A stretch of 64,000 nt of DNA from Gillisella taibaishanensis (GTDB lineage Bacteria > Pseudomonadota > Alphaproteobacteria > Rhizobiales > Rhizobiaceae), in NCBI RefSeq assembly GCF_001938985.1, contig NZ_MKIN01000019.1, positions 62,001 to 126,000 on the forward strand. The letters run 5' to 3'. Under the pieces are notes generated by a model. The model was not told the DNA's origin. It did no database searches and was given only the letters and a program-made list of their open reading frames with translations. Numbering within the stretch: position 1 is the first letter of the stretch; the number at the start of each line of letters is the position of its first letter. This document shows, in pieces, positions 18,440-26,695 of the stretch. A program made the translations under genes and the position numbers.

Positions 18440-19504
18440 ATGCAATCCATCGAATCCAATGCACTGGAACCCACCCGCGCCGAATTGGCAGGAATGACGC
18501 TCGGTCAAAAAATCCAGCGCCTGCTACCTGTCTACGGCCTGGTATTTTTGACTGTCGGCCTGATCCTGCTGTTTTCGCTGCTCTTGCCGCAGACCTTTCC
18601 GACGGTGCTCAATCTCCGCTCGATCATCTCCGACAAGACAATCATCGCCATCCTGTCGCTTGCAGCGATGATCCCGATGGCTGCCGGCCGCATTGATCTC
18701 ACCATCGGCTATGGCATCGTGCTCTGGCACGTTCTCGCCATTAGCCTGCAAACAATGTTCGGCCTGCCATGGCCTGTCGCCGTGCTGATCGTCATTGCGC
18801 TTGGAGCCATGACCGGCTTTCTCAATGGCTTGTTGGTCGAAGTTGCGAAGATCGACAGCTTTATCGCAACCCTCGGCACCGGAACCGTGCTTTACGCCAT
18901 AGCGCTCTGGCACACCGGCGGCCGTCAGGTCGTCGGCATGCTGCCGCAGGGCTTCTATAATCTGAACGGCACGATGGTCTTCGGTTTGCCGATCACAGGC
19001 ATCTACGTGCTCGTTCTCGCGGTCGTGATGTGGCTGGTGCTGGAATACACACCGCTTGGCCGCTACGTTTACGCTATCGGCGCCAATCCAAAGGCTGCAG
19101 CCCTGAACGGCATTCCGGTTCGCCGCTTTGTTATCGGCGCTTTCGTGACATCAGGCACTTTGGCCGCGGTTGCAGGCGTCCTGCTGGCGTCGAAGCTGCG
19201 GATCGGCCAGGCCAGCGTCGGCCTCGAATATCTGCTGCCCGCTCTCGTCGGTGCCTTCCTGGGTTCAACCACGATCAAGCCCGGACGGGTCAATGTCTGG
19301 GGCACGATGATTGGGGTGATCATCCTTGCGGTTGGTATCGCCGGCATCCAGCAGATCGGCGGCTCTTTCTATGTCGAACCGCTGTTCAATGGCGTCACGC
19401 TTCTGGTCGCAATCGGCATTGCCGGATATGCGCAGCGCCGCCGCAGCCTGTCAGGCCGAATGGCGCCCGTGCCAAAGCCCCAGGCCGAAAAACAACAAGC
19501 CTAA
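18440..19504 (+). CDS. Sugar(-acid) ABC transporter permease (RbsC class)
   Basis: A 354-aa inner-membrane permease with about nine to ten hydrophobic segments. Class hallmarks are MAAGRIDLTIGYGI (about 77-90), KIDSFIATLGTGTVLYAI (about 137-154) and the C-terminal LVGAFLGSTTIKPGRVNVWGT. It starts 16 nt after the ATPase gene at ATG 18440 behind GGGAGAG. A single permease is present, so it should act as a homodimer. Confidence 0.87.
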   Translation: MQSIESNALEPTRAELAGMTLGQKIQRLLPVYGLVFLTVGLILLFSLLLPQTFPTVLNLRSIISDKTIIAILSLAAMIPMAAGRIDLTIGYGIVLWHVLAISLQTMFGLPWPVAVLIVIALGAMTGFLNGLLVEVAKIDSFIATLGTGTVLYAIALWHTGGRQVVGMLPQGFYNLNGTMVFGLPITGIYVLVLAVVMWLVLEYTPLGRYVYAIGANPKAAALNGIPVRRFVIGAFVTSGTLAAVAGVLLASKLRIGQASVGLEYLLPALVGAFLGSTTIKPGRVNVWGTMIGVIILAVGIAGIQQIGGSFYVEPLFNGVTLLVAIGIAGYAQRRRSLSGRMAPVPKPQAEKQQA

Positions 19505-19543
19505 CAAATTTCGAAATCAACATTTCCAGAGGGAGGAATGGAT

Positions 19544-20638
19544 ATGAAGCGCAGATATCTTTTGCAGGCGACCAGCGTCATCATGTTGCTGGCAGCTAAT
19601 CAGGCTCTGGCCGATCCAATGGCAGACGCCAAGGCCGTTGTCGACAAATATGCCAGCAAGGTCACGACCTGGGACGGCCCAACAACTGCCCCGAAGCCGC
19701 AACCCGGCAAGACCATTGTCGTCCTGGCCGGCGACCTGAAAAACGGCGGCATCCTCGGCGTCAGCAATGGCGTGCAGGAAGCAGCCAAAGCCATCGGTTG
19801 GCAAGTCAAGGTGCTGGACGGCGCAGGCTCGATCGGCGGACGTACCTCCGCCTTCGGTCAGGCCATGGCATTGAAGCCGGATGCGATTATCATCGATGGC
19901 TTCGATGCGGTCGAACAGGCCCCGGCACTGGAACAGGCGAAAGCCGCCAAGATCCCGCTCGTTGCCTGGCACGCCGGCCCCACTATCGGCCCGGATGAAA
20001 AGAACGGCCTGTTTGCCAATATCAGCACCGATGCCATGGAAGTATCGAAGGCCGCAGCAGATTGGGCCTATGTCGATGCCAAGGGCAAGCCGGGCGTGAT
20101 CATCTTCACGGACTCGACCTATGCGATCGCGATTGCCAAGGCCGATAAGATGAAGGAAGAAATAGAACGGCTCGGCGGTAAGGTTCTCGCCTATGTCGAT
20201 ACCCCGATTGCCGAGACATCACAGCGCATGCCGCAGCTCACGACATCGCTGCTGCAAAAATATGGTGACAGCTGGACCCATTCACTTGCCATCAACGACC
20301 TATATTTCGACTTCATGGGTCCGTCGCTTGCCTCAGCAGGGAAGGGGGGCACTGATGCGCCGATCAATGTCGCCGCCGGTGATGGATCCGAATCCGCCTA
20401 TCAGCGTATTCGTGCCGGCCAATATCAGAAGGTGACGGTTGCTGAACCGCTGAACCTCCAGGGCTGGCAGTTGGTGGATGAATTGAACCGGGCGCTGAAC
20501 GGTGAAAAATGGTCAGGTTATATGTCACCGCTGCACGTGGTGACCGCTGACAATGTCGAATTCGACGGCGGTCCGAAAAACTCGTTCGACCCCGACAATG
20601 GCTACCGCGACGCCTATAAAAAGATCTGGGGCAAGTGA
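19544..20638 (+). CDS. Periplasmic sugar(-acid)-binding protein
   Basis: A 364-aa exported binding protein of the Peripla_BP_4 class. The signal peptide is MKRRYLLQATSVIMLLAANQ followed by ALA. Class features are GKTIVVLAGDLKNGGILGVSNG (start of lobe 1, about residue 46), MALKPDAIIIDGFDAVEQ and SLAINDLYFDFMGPSLA in lobe 2. GGAGG 7 nt before ATG 19544 decides the start over an in-frame ATG 6 nt earlier. It is the last gene of the ABC operon, an unusual order (ATPase-permease-binding protein), and a shared hairpin separates it from the convergent repressor gene. Confidence 0.86.
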   Translation: MKRRYLLQATSVIMLLAANQALADPMADAKAVVDKYASKVTTWDGPTTAPKPQPGKTIVVLAGDLKNGGILGVSNGVQEAAKAIGWQVKVLDGAGSIGGRTSAFGQAMALKPDAIIIDGFDAVEQAPALEQAKAAKIPLVAWHAGPTIGPDEKNGLFANISTDAMEVSKAAADWAYVDAKGKPGVIIFTDSTYAIAIAKADKMKEEIERLGGKVLAYVDTPIAETSQRMPQLTTSLLQKYGDSWTHSLAINDLYFDFMGPSLASAGKGGTDAPINVAAGDGSESAYQRIRAGQYQKVTVAEPLNLQGWQLVDELNRALNGEKWSGYMSPLHVVTADNVEFDGGPKNSFDPDNGYRDAYKKIWGK

Positions 20639-20648
20639 GCTGCCGCTT

Positions 20649-20711
20649 TAGAGTTTGTCAGGGAAGAGCAAAACCCGGTTTTCCCGAAAAGATAAACGAA
20701 AACAGACTCTA
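20649..20711. repeat. Intergenic palindromic repeat (rhizobial type), copy 1
   Basis: Contains GTTTGTCAGGGAA then TTCCCGAAAAGATAAACG, inside outer arms TAGAGT/ACTCTA. The same design recurs at 24542. It resembles small intergenic repeats I recall from Rhizobium/Agrobacterium genomes. Confidence 0.6.
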
Positions 20712-20723
20712 GCGATCCAGACG

Positions 20724-20766
20724 AAAAAATCTTGGGCCATGCATCGAAATGGATGCATGGCCCAAA
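20724..20766. terminator. Strong bidirectional terminator between binding-protein and repressor genes
   Basis: A perfect 14-bp stem TTGGGCCATGCATC/GATGCATGGCCCAA (20732-20745 with 20752-20765) has a 6-nt loop. On the minus strand it is followed by a run of six T, so it is an ideal terminator for the repressor gene and probably also stops the ABC operon. Confidence 0.85.
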
Positions 20767-20842
20767 TTGTATGGCAAGATCTTATGGGGCGTGGCCAGTT
20801 CCCTGTCGCACGGCAAGCAAACCAAGCGCCCCCGGGCTGGCG

Positions 20843-21859
20843 TTATCGGCTGCTGTCACGCAGGATCAGCTCGGGTTGAATGGTGATATTATCCGCCAGC
20901 GCCTGTCCATCGAGGAGATCCAGAATAAGCCGCGCCGCCTTCTCGCCGATATCCCGGGAAAAAGCGTTGATCGTGGTGATCGTCGGCACGGAAATCGCGC
21001 CGATTTCGTAATTGCCGAACCCGGCAATCGCGATACCGTCGGGCACCGGAATACCCCGCCGCTGACATTCCGTCAGAGCCCCAAAGGCCGAAAGGTCGGA
21101 AACGCAGATGACCGCCTCGGTATCGGGCAGCGTTTCGAGCAACCGTGCCATCGCATTGGCGCCTTCGCGCATCGAGATCGGTGGCGGACCTGCGGCAATC
21201 AACCGGGACGGGTCCAACCCATGCCGGTTCATGGCCGCAACAAAGCCGTTGCGGCGATCGCTGCCGCGAGTGTCGCGGCCGACATCGCCGCCGATAAATG
21301 CCAATCGCTGGTAACCGACGTCAACGAAATGATCGACCATGCCGCAGACGGCACCGGCATTGGAAAAGCCGACGAAATGTCCAATCGGATCAGGCGGCAC
21401 ATCCCATGTTTCGATAACCGGAATATGGGCATTGGCCAGCAGCTTGCGAGCACGTGGCGTATGCTTGCCTCCGGTCACGACGATCGCCTGCGGCTTGCGC
21501 CGCAGCAATTGCTCGATCAGCCGCTCCTCTTCCTGCATGTCATAATTGGTATAGCCGAGCAGGATCTGCATCTTGCGAGTGGCCAGCGTCTCCGAAAGGC
21601 CGCCAACGGTATCGGCAAAATTGGCATTGTTAATCGACGGGATCGTCACCGCCACGAAATCCGATCGCTGCGACCGCAGATTTGAGGCGGTCGAATCGAA
21701 GACATAACCAAGATCTTCCGCCGCCATCAGAATGGCATCCCGGGTTTCCTTGCTGATCAGGCTGTCGGTCTTGAAGGCGCGCGACACCGTCATCGGCGAC
21801 ACACCGGTGACGCGGGCAATGTCGGCCATCGTCGGCGGTTTACGGATATCGGTCAACAA
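20843..21859 (-). CDS. LacI-family repressor, GntR/IdnR-like
   Basis: A 338-aa repressor. The N-terminal helix-turn-helix is MADIARVTGVSPMTVSRAF (residues 11-29) with hinge GYVFDSTASNLRSQRS, followed by a periplasmic-binding-protein-like effector domain (VAVTIPSINNANFADTVGGL; FSRDIGEKAARLILDLLDG). This resembles E. coli GntR/IdnR. Translation begins at a TTG (21859 or 21856) behind AGGGGG, an unusual start that would keep levels low. A weaker operator-like sequence lies 8 nt upstream of the start, suggesting autoregulation. Likely effectors are gluconate, idonate or a ketogluconate. Confidence 0.85.
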   Translation of the reverse strand: MLTDIRKPPTMADIARVTGVSPMTVSRAFKTDSLISKETRDAILMAAEDLGYVFDSTASNLRSQRSDFVAVTIPSINNANFADTVGGLSETLATRKMQILLGYTNYDMQEEERLIEQLLRRKPQAIVVTGGKHTPRARKLLANAHIPVIETWDVPPDPIGHFVGFSNAGAVCGMVDHFVDVGYQRLAFIGGDVGRDTRGSDRRNGFVAAMNRHGLDPSRLIAAGPPPISMREGANAMARLLETLPDTEAVICVSDLSAFGALTECQRRGIPVPDGIAIAGFGNYEIGAISVPTITTINAFSRDIGEKAARLILDLLDGQALADNITIQPELILRDSSR

Positions 21860-21867
21860 CGCCCCCT

Positions 21868-21879
21868 GTTATCGTTACC
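21868..21879. promoter_or_regulatory. Degenerate operator upstream of the LacI-type repressor gene
   Basis: GTTATCGTTACC matches 10 of 12 bases of the core palindrome GTTATCGATAAC found at 16880 and 24512. It overlaps the repressor's own leader, so it could mediate autoregulation. Confidence 0.45.
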
Positions 21880-21980
21880 AGCCTACTACACAGGCTTTGA
21901 TAAGCCAAAGCAAGCAGACATGCCCCATTTCCCCATAAGGTCAGCCCCCACCCATTTCGAAAGGGGAGGGGGCTGCTGCG

Positions 21981-22313
21981 TCAGAGCGAAAACTCGTTCG
22001 CCACAGTCACGTGATGATGAATCCGGCCATCGAAGAACTGGGAGAGCACGGCCTCGGTTGCCGCGCGTGCCTCCGACCGAACAGGACTTTTCAGAGCTGC
22101 GTCAACGGCCTCAAGGTCGGGATAGTTGATCGCAAGGATCATGGGAAATTCCGGTGCACCGTCATCGCGGCTTTCCGCAAAGGAGACGCGAACATCGAGC
22201 GCACCTGGGAACTGCTTCCATTTCGGCAATATCGTTTCGAGAACGGCAGCTCGAAAAGCCAAGGTCTGTCCCGGCTTTACCGTGCCCTCGAACAAAGCAT
22301 AGCGTGTAATCAT
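21981..22313 (-). CDS. Small ferredoxin-like (EthD-like) protein of the sugar-acid operon
   Basis: A 110-aa protein that looks like a dimeric alpha-beta barrel of the EthD/Dabb kind: beta strand ITRYALFEG at the start, helix around RAAVLETILPKWKQFPG, strands ALDVRVSFAES and MILAINYPDL, and a final HHHVTVANEF strand. Its ATG shares one base with the stop of the dehydrogenase upstream (TGATG), so the genes are coupled. Function is unknown. Relatives are often found with carbohydrate dehydrogenases and may handle an unstable intermediate. Confidence 0.65.
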   Translation of the reverse strand: MITRYALFEGTVKPGQTLAFRAAVLETILPKWKQFPGALDVRVSFAESRDDGAPEFPMILAINYPDLEAVDAALKSPVRSEARAATEAVLSQFFDGRIHHHVTVANEFSL

Positions 22314-23197
22314 CAGGAGATCTCCCTTTTTGCTCCCTTGAAAAATTCCATCAGCATAGCCTGGTCCTCACCACCAAGGCCTGCTGCCGTCAGCATCCGG
22401 TGCACTTCGGCGCAAATCGCCGTCAGCGGCATCGGGGTATGGGTTCGGCGCGCCAGATCCTGGGCGCCGTTCAGATCCTTGACCATGTTGTCGATCCGGC
22501 CGGTCCGGCGATAATCCTTCGCGACATAGCGCGGCATATACTCCTGCAGGATCGCGCTATCGGCGCGACCGCCCTTCAGCGCCTGCGGAATTTTCGCGGC
22601 ATCAACGCCAGCGTCGAGCGCCAATTGGGTTGCCTCGGCCACGGCCAGAAAATTCAACCCGCACAGAACCTGGTTGATCAGCTTGGTCGTCTGGCCGGCA
22701 CCGGCAGGGCCCATATGGGTATAGTTCGATGCGACATGCTGAAGAACGTTATGAGCATCGGCCACATCCTGTGCTGCGCCGCCGGCCATCAGCGTCAATT
22801 CGCCGATCGCTGCCTTCGGCGCGCCGCCCGACAGAGGGCTGTCCACCCAACGCAAGCCTCTTTCGGCGGCGTCACTGGCCAGTTGTCGTGTCGCTTCCGG
22901 ATCAATAGACGACATGTCAATAATAAGCGTTCCCGGCCGCGCACCGTCGGCCACACCCTCCTTGCCGAACACCGCGGCGCGCACGATGGCCGGCGCATTG
23001 AGACTGAGGATGACATAGTCGGACTTTTGAGCAGCAGCAGCAGCCGTCGGTGCAGCCTCGGCGCCGACTGCCACCAATTCCGCAACCTTCTCTGCATTCA
23101 GATCGAAAACCACGAGTGCATTGCCAGTCTCGACCAGCCGTCGTCCTATAGCGCCACCCATGGCGCCAGCGCCGATCAGCGCTACTTTGTTCGTCAT
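22313..23197 (-). CDS. NAD-binding beta-hydroxyacid dehydrogenase (3-hydroxyisobutyrate / tartronate semialdehyde reductase family)
   Basis: A 294-aa oxidoreductase. N-terminal Rossmann motif VALIGAGAMGGAIGRRLV (residues 5-22), substrate loop DSPLSGGAPKAAIGELTLMAGG (about 118-139), and the catalytic lysine in AGQTTKLINQVL (about 166) mark the GarR/MmsB family. A 4-nt overlap (ATGA) couples it to gntK. Within a sugar-acid cluster it could reduce tartronate semialdehyde or oxidise a beta-hydroxy acid such as a hexonate at C3. The reaction cannot be fixed from sequence. Confidence 0.82.
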   Translation of the reverse strand: MTNKVALIGAGAMGGAIGRRLVETGNALVVFDLNAEKVAELVAVGAEAAPTAAAAAQKSDYVILSLNAPAIVRAAVFGKEGVADGARPGTLIIDMSSIDPEATRQLASDAAERGLRWVDSPLSGGAPKAAIGELTLMAGGAAQDVADAHNVLQHVASNYTHMGPAGAGQTTKLINQVLCGLNFLAVAEATQLALDAGVDAAKIPQALKGGRADSAILQEYMPRYVAKDYRRTGRIDNMVKDLNGAQDLARRTHTPMPLTAICAEVHRMLTAAGLGGEDQAMLMEFFKGAKREIS

Positions 23198-23694
23198 GCC
23201 AATTCCTCCCGAAATGCGGCTGTGATCACTGAGACAAGCTCATCGAGCGGCTGATCGAAATCGACGGTCACCGCCCGCTCATCCGGTTGCGGCGGCTCGA
23301 GAGCAGCGAATTGGCTATCGAGCAACGCGGCCGGCATGAAATGTCCCGGCCTGTTGCTGACACGTCCAGCGATCACCGCCCGGCTGCCGGCGAGATGGAC
23401 GAAGAATACCGGAGAACTCGCACCGTCTCTGATCCGGTCGCGATAGGCACGCTTCAGGGCCGAGCAGCCAATGATGACTGTACCGTCCGCCCGAACCAGG
23501 CTCTGCGCCACCGCATCCAGCCAGGGCCATCGATCCTCATCCTCTAGCGGAATGCCATTGCGCATCTTTGCGATATTGCCCGGCGGATGCAGATCGTCGC
23601 CGTCGAGATAAATACATCCGAGCCTTGCAGCGAGCGCTGCACCGACTGAGGACTTGCCGCAGCCGGAAACACCCATCAGCACCAGTTTTGTCAT
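23194..23694 (-). CDS. gntK: Gluconokinase
   Basis: Phosphorylates D-gluconate to 6-phosphogluconate using ATP. The 166-aa protein has the P-loop MGVSGCGKSSVGAALA (8-23), the substrate segment LDGDDLHPPGNIAKMRNGIPL (about 30-50), and GCSALKRAYRDRIR (about 76-89), all characteristic of thermoresistant GntK. Length is normal for the family. It sits 12 nt after the IdnO-like SDR gene and overlaps the next gene by 4 nt. Its presence makes gluconate the likely convergence point of the pathway. Confidence 0.93.
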   Translation of the reverse strand: MTKLVLMGVSGCGKSSVGAALAARLGCIYLDGDDLHPPGNIAKMRNGIPLEDEDRWPWLDAVAQSLVRADGTVIIGCSALKRAYRDRIRDGASSPVFFVHLAGSRAVIAGRVSNRPGHFMPAALLDSQFAALEPPQPDERAVTVDFDQPLDELVSVITAAFREELA

Positions 23695-23706
23695 GGCGCT
23701 AATATC

Positions 23707-24465
23707 CTAAAGCGAAACGGTGATACCACCATCGACATAAAGAATATGGCCGTTGACAAAGGACGAGGCGTCGGAGGCAAGGAAGATGCAGGCCCCAACC
23801 AATTCCTCGACATTGCCCCAACGACCCGCCGGCGTGCGTTTTTCCAGCCAGGTTGTAAAATCGGGATCGGCCACCAGGGCCGCGTTGAGCGGCGTATCGA
23901 AATAGCCAGGTGCAATCGCATTACATTGCAGACCGTATTTCGCCCAGTCGGTCGCCATGCCCTTTGTCAGGTTGCCGACCGCACCCTTTGTCGCCGTATA
24001 AGGCGCAATCGATGGGCGGGCGAGGGCGGTCTGAACACTGGCGATATTGACGATCTTACCCTTGCCGCGCCCGATCATGTGGCGGGCGACGGCCTGACCG
24101 ACATTGAAGACGCTGGAAATATTGGTCCGCAACAGCCGCTCGAAAGCATCTGCCGGAAACTCCTCCAGCGGCCCCCGAAACTGCATGCCGGCATTGTTGA
24201 CGAGAATGTCGATGGCGCCACTGTCGGCCTCGAATGCGTCAATCGCCTCGCGCGCCGCCTGATGATCGGTGACGTCGAAGGGCAACATTGCGCAGCCTTC
24301 ACCGACCTGTTCGGCGGCGGCAGTGAGTTTCGCCTCATCGCGGCCATTAAGCACGACACTCGCGCCCGCCTCCTTCAATCCCCGCGCCAAGGCAAGGCCA
24401 ATGCCCTGCGAGGAGCCCGTCACCAGGGCGCGCTGTCCGGTCAAATTGAAAAGCCCAAGCGACAT
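23707..24465 (-). CDS. idnO: Short-chain dehydrogenase, gluconate 5-dehydrogenase-like (IdnO)
   Basis: A 252-aa SDR that in the E. coli pathway reduces 5-keto-D-gluconate to D-gluconate. Motifs: cofactor loop TGSSQGIGLALA (17-28), NNAGMQFRGPLEEF (about 88-101), catalytic Ser in NIASVQTALARPSIAPYTATKGA with Tyr-X3-Lys (about 153-157). The opening SLGLFNLTGQRALVTG is typical of IdnO/Ga5DH. GGAGG lies 7 nt before ATG 24465. It is the first gene of the minus-strand operon whose promoter carries the GntR/IdnR-like palindrome. Confidence 0.88.
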   Translation of the reverse strand: MSLGLFNLTGQRALVTGSSQGIGLALARGLKEAGASVVLNGRDEAKLTAAAEQVGEGCAMLPFDVTDHQAAREAIDAFEADSGAIDILVNNAGMQFRGPLEEFPADAFERLLRTNISSVFNVGQAVARHMIGRGKGKIVNIASVQTALARPSIAPYTATKGAVGNLTKGMATDWAKYGLQCNAIAPGYFDTPLNAALVADPDFTTWLEKRTPAGRWGNVEELVGACIFLASDASSFVNGHILYVDGGITVSL

Positions 24466-24504
24466 GAGATCCTCCAGTTTTATCTCGACAAGTTCTGTTC
24501 GATC

Positions 24505-24533
24505 TGTTTATGTTATCGATAACATAACGTCAA
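24505..24533 (-). promoter_or_regulatory. Promoter with GntR/IdnR-like operator before the idnO-gntK operon
   Basis: On the minus strand TTGACG (24533-24528), a 17-nt spacer and TAAACA (24510-24505) form a promoter. The spacer region carries the perfect 20-bp palindrome TTATGTTATCGATAACATAA (24508-24527). A 26-bp block starting CTTGACG is identical to the one at 16869-16894 in front of the ABC operon. The palindrome may also affect the divergent plus-strand genes. Confidence 0.75.
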
Positions 24534-24541
24534 GATATTTA

Positions 24542-24592
24542 GCCGTTTGTCAGGGAAAAGTGGAAATCGATTATCCCGAAAAGACAAATGGC
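24542..24592. repeat. Intergenic palindromic repeat (rhizobial type), copy 2
   Basis: Arms GCCGTTTGTC/GACAAATGGC with inner AGGGAAAAG and TATCCCGAAAA. It shares its skeleton with the copy at 20649-20711 and lies between the operator and the plus-strand dehydrogenase gene. Confidence 0.6.
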
Positions 24593-24626
24593 ACCACAAA
24601 AAATGCAGGAATGGGAGGAGAGTAAA

Positions 24627-25586
24627 ATGCCCGCGACCGAGGAAAAGCCTGAAATCCTGCAGCTGGGACCTTACCCTCCGTGGGATGAAGAGCCGCTCAA
24701 CCAAGCCTTCAAGATGCATCGCTACTTCGAAGCCGAAGACAAGACGGCTCTGCTCCAGTCCGTCGGCGCCCATATTCGTGCGATCGCGACCCGGGGCGAA
24801 CTCGGTGCAAACAGTGCATTGATCGACGCCTGCCCGAACCTTGAGATCATCTCGGTTTACGGCGTAGGCTACGATGCCGTCGATCTCAACACCTGCCGCG
24901 AGCGTGGCATCCGCGTGACCAACACGCCCGACGTGCTGACGAAAGATGTCGCCGATCTAGGTGTCGCGATGATGCTCTGCCAATCGCGTGGAATGATTGG
25001 TGCAGAGACCTGGGTCAAGGATGGAAGCTGGGCGCAGAAGGGACTTTATCCGTTGAAGCGGCAGGTCTGGGGTAAGAGAGCAGGGATCCTCGGGCTGGGC
25101 CGGATCGGCTTTGAAGTCGCCAAGCGGCTCAAAGGCTTCGACATGCAGCTTTCCTATAGCGACACATCGGCCAAACCCTATGCCGAGGGCATGACCTATA
25201 TTGCCGATCCCGTCGAGCTTGCCCGGACATCCGATTTCCTGTTCGTGACGCTCGCAGCCTCGATCGAAACCCGCCACATCGTCGGGCGCGAAGTCATCGA
25301 CGCGCTTGGAGCGAAGGGGATGCTGATCAATATTTCCCGCGCCTCCAATATTGATGAAGACGCTCTTCTCGATGCGCTGGAGGCAGGCCGCCTCGGCTCG
25401 GCGGCCTTGGACGTGTTCGAAGGCGAGCCAAATCTCAATCCCCGCTTCCTGGACCTTCCCAACGTGCTGCTCCAACCGCATCATGCCTCCGGCACAGTCG
25501 AGACCCGGCAGGCCATGGGCAAGCTGTTGCGCAATAACCTGACGGCCCATTTCGCTGGCGCCGACCTTCTAACTCCCGTTTTGTGA
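24627..25586 (+). CDS. D-isomer-specific 2-hydroxyacid dehydrogenase (glyoxylate/hydroxypyruvate or 2-ketogluconate reductase-like)
   Basis: A 319-aa NAD(P)H-dependent oxidoreductase. The Rossmann motif GILGLGRIGFEVAKRL is at about 152-167. The catalytic triad is visible as Arg in NISRASNIDEDAL (about 236), Glu in FEGEPNLN (about 263) and His in LLQPHHASGT (about 285). The start at 24627 is chosen for GGAGGAG 8 nt upstream; an earlier in-frame ATG at 24588 lies inside the repeat element. It is followed 9 nt later by idnD. By context it may reduce a ketogluconate or remove glyoxylate/hydroxypyruvate. Confidence 0.86.
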   Translation: MPATEEKPEILQLGPYPPWDEEPLNQAFKMHRYFEAEDKTALLQSVGAHIRAIATRGELGANSALIDACPNLEIISVYGVGYDAVDLNTCRERGIRVTNTPDVLTKDVADLGVAMMLCQSRGMIGAETWVKDGSWAQKGLYPLKRQVWGKRAGILGLGRIGFEVAKRLKGFDMQLSYSDTSAKPYAEGMTYIADPVELARTSDFLFVTLAASIETRHIVGREVIDALGAKGMLINISRASNIDEDALLDALEAGRLGSAALDVFEGEPNLNPRFLDLPNVLLQPHHASGTVETRQAMGKLLRNNLTAHFAGADLLTPVL

Positions 25587-25595
25587 GGATTGACC

Positions 25596-26627
25596 ATGAG
25601 AGCCATTGTTGCCCATGCGGCAAAGGACGTGCGCATTGAAGAGATGGACGAGGCCGAGCCAGGACCGGGTGAAGTCAAGCTGAAGCTCGCTACCGGCGGC
25701 ATTTGCGGTAGCGACCTGCATTACTACAATCACGGCGGCTTTGGTGCTGTGCGGCTGAAACAGCCGATGATCCTGGGTCATGAAGTTTCCGCGTATGTGG
25801 ACGCGCTCGGACCCGGTGTGGCGGGTTTGCAGATCGGTCAATTGGTTGCGGTCTCGCCGTCGAGGCCATGCCACACCTGCCAATATTGCCAGGAAGGCCT
25901 GCACAATCACTGTATCAATATGCGGTTTTACGGCAGCGCCATGCCGTTTCCCCATATCCAGGGTGCCTTCCGGCAAAGCCTCGTCGCCGATGCCAGCCAA
26001 TGCGTGGTCGCCGACGGGCTGACGGCAGGTGAAGCAGCTATGGCCGAACCGCTGGCTGTAACGTTGCACGCCACCCGCAGGGCTGGGGATATGCTGGGCA
26101 GGCGGGTTCTCGTGACCGGCTGCGGCCCCATCGGCGTGCTATCGATCCTATCAGCCCGTAGGGCAGGGGCGCGCGAAATCGTGGCCACCGATCTCTCCGA
26201 TTTCACCTTGAACCTGGCGAAATCAGCCGGCGCTGATCGGGTAATCAATACAGGCGCGGAGCCGGAGGCACTTGCGGCCTATGCCAGCGGCAAAGGCACG
26301 TTCGATGTCCTCTACGAATGCACGGGGGTTGCTGCAGCGCTCACTGCCGCCATTGCAACCATGCGCCCGCGCGGCGTCATTCTCCAACTCGGTCTCGGCG
26401 GCGACATGAGCCTGCCGATGATGGCGATTACGTCGAAAGAACTCGACCTGCGCGGCTCGTTTCGCTTCCACAGCGAATTTGCGGTGGGTGTCGAATTGAT
26501 GCGCAAGGGCCTGATCGACGTCAAGCCGCTGATCACGCACACGGTTCCACTGGAAGAAGCGCTGTCAGCCTTCGCGCTTGCATCGGATCGAAGCCAGGCG
26601 ATGAAAGCACAGATCGAATTTTCCTGA
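25596..26627 (+). CDS. idnD: Zinc alcohol dehydrogenase, L-idonate 5-dehydrogenase-like (IdnD)
   Basis: Oxidises L-idonate to 5-ketogluconate in the E. coli pathway. The 343-aa MDR protein has the catalytic zinc ligands in GGICGSDLHYYNHGG (about 34-48) and LGHEVSA (about 62), a structural-zinc cluster CHTCQYCQEGLHNHC (about 91-105), and the nucleotide loop VLVTGCGPIGVLSIL (about 169-183). ATG 25596 has GAGGA 6 nt upstream, better than the TTG at 25590. With IdnO and GntK it gives idonate to 5-ketogluconate to gluconate to 6-phosphogluconate. Confidence 0.87.
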   Translation: MRAIVAHAAKDVRIEEMDEAEPGPGEVKLKLATGGICGSDLHYYNHGGFGAVRLKQPMILGHEVSAYVDALGPGVAGLQIGQLVAVSPSRPCHTCQYCQEGLHNHCINMRFYGSAMPFPHIQGAFRQSLVADASQCVVADGLTAGEAAMAEPLAVTLHATRRAGDMLGRRVLVTGCGPIGVLSILSARRAGAREIVATDLSDFTLNLAKSAGADRVINTGAEPEALAAYASGKGTFDVLYECTGVAAALTAAIATMRPRGVILQLGLGGDMSLPMMAITSKELDLRGSFRFHSEFAVGVELMRKGLIDVKPLITHTVPLEEALSAFALASDRSQAMKAQIEFS

Positions 26628-26654
26628 TCCAGGCTTACTGCGGATATCGATGCT

Positions 26655-26690
26655 ACAACGCCGCGGGTTTCATAAAATGCGCGGCGTTGT
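26655..26690. terminator. Hairpin between convergent idnD and carrier genes
   Basis: Perfect 11-bp stem ACAACGCCGCG/CGCGGCGTTGT with a 14-nt loop between two convergent stops. It lacks a T-run. Confidence 0.6.
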
Positions 26691-26695
26691 CAGGG

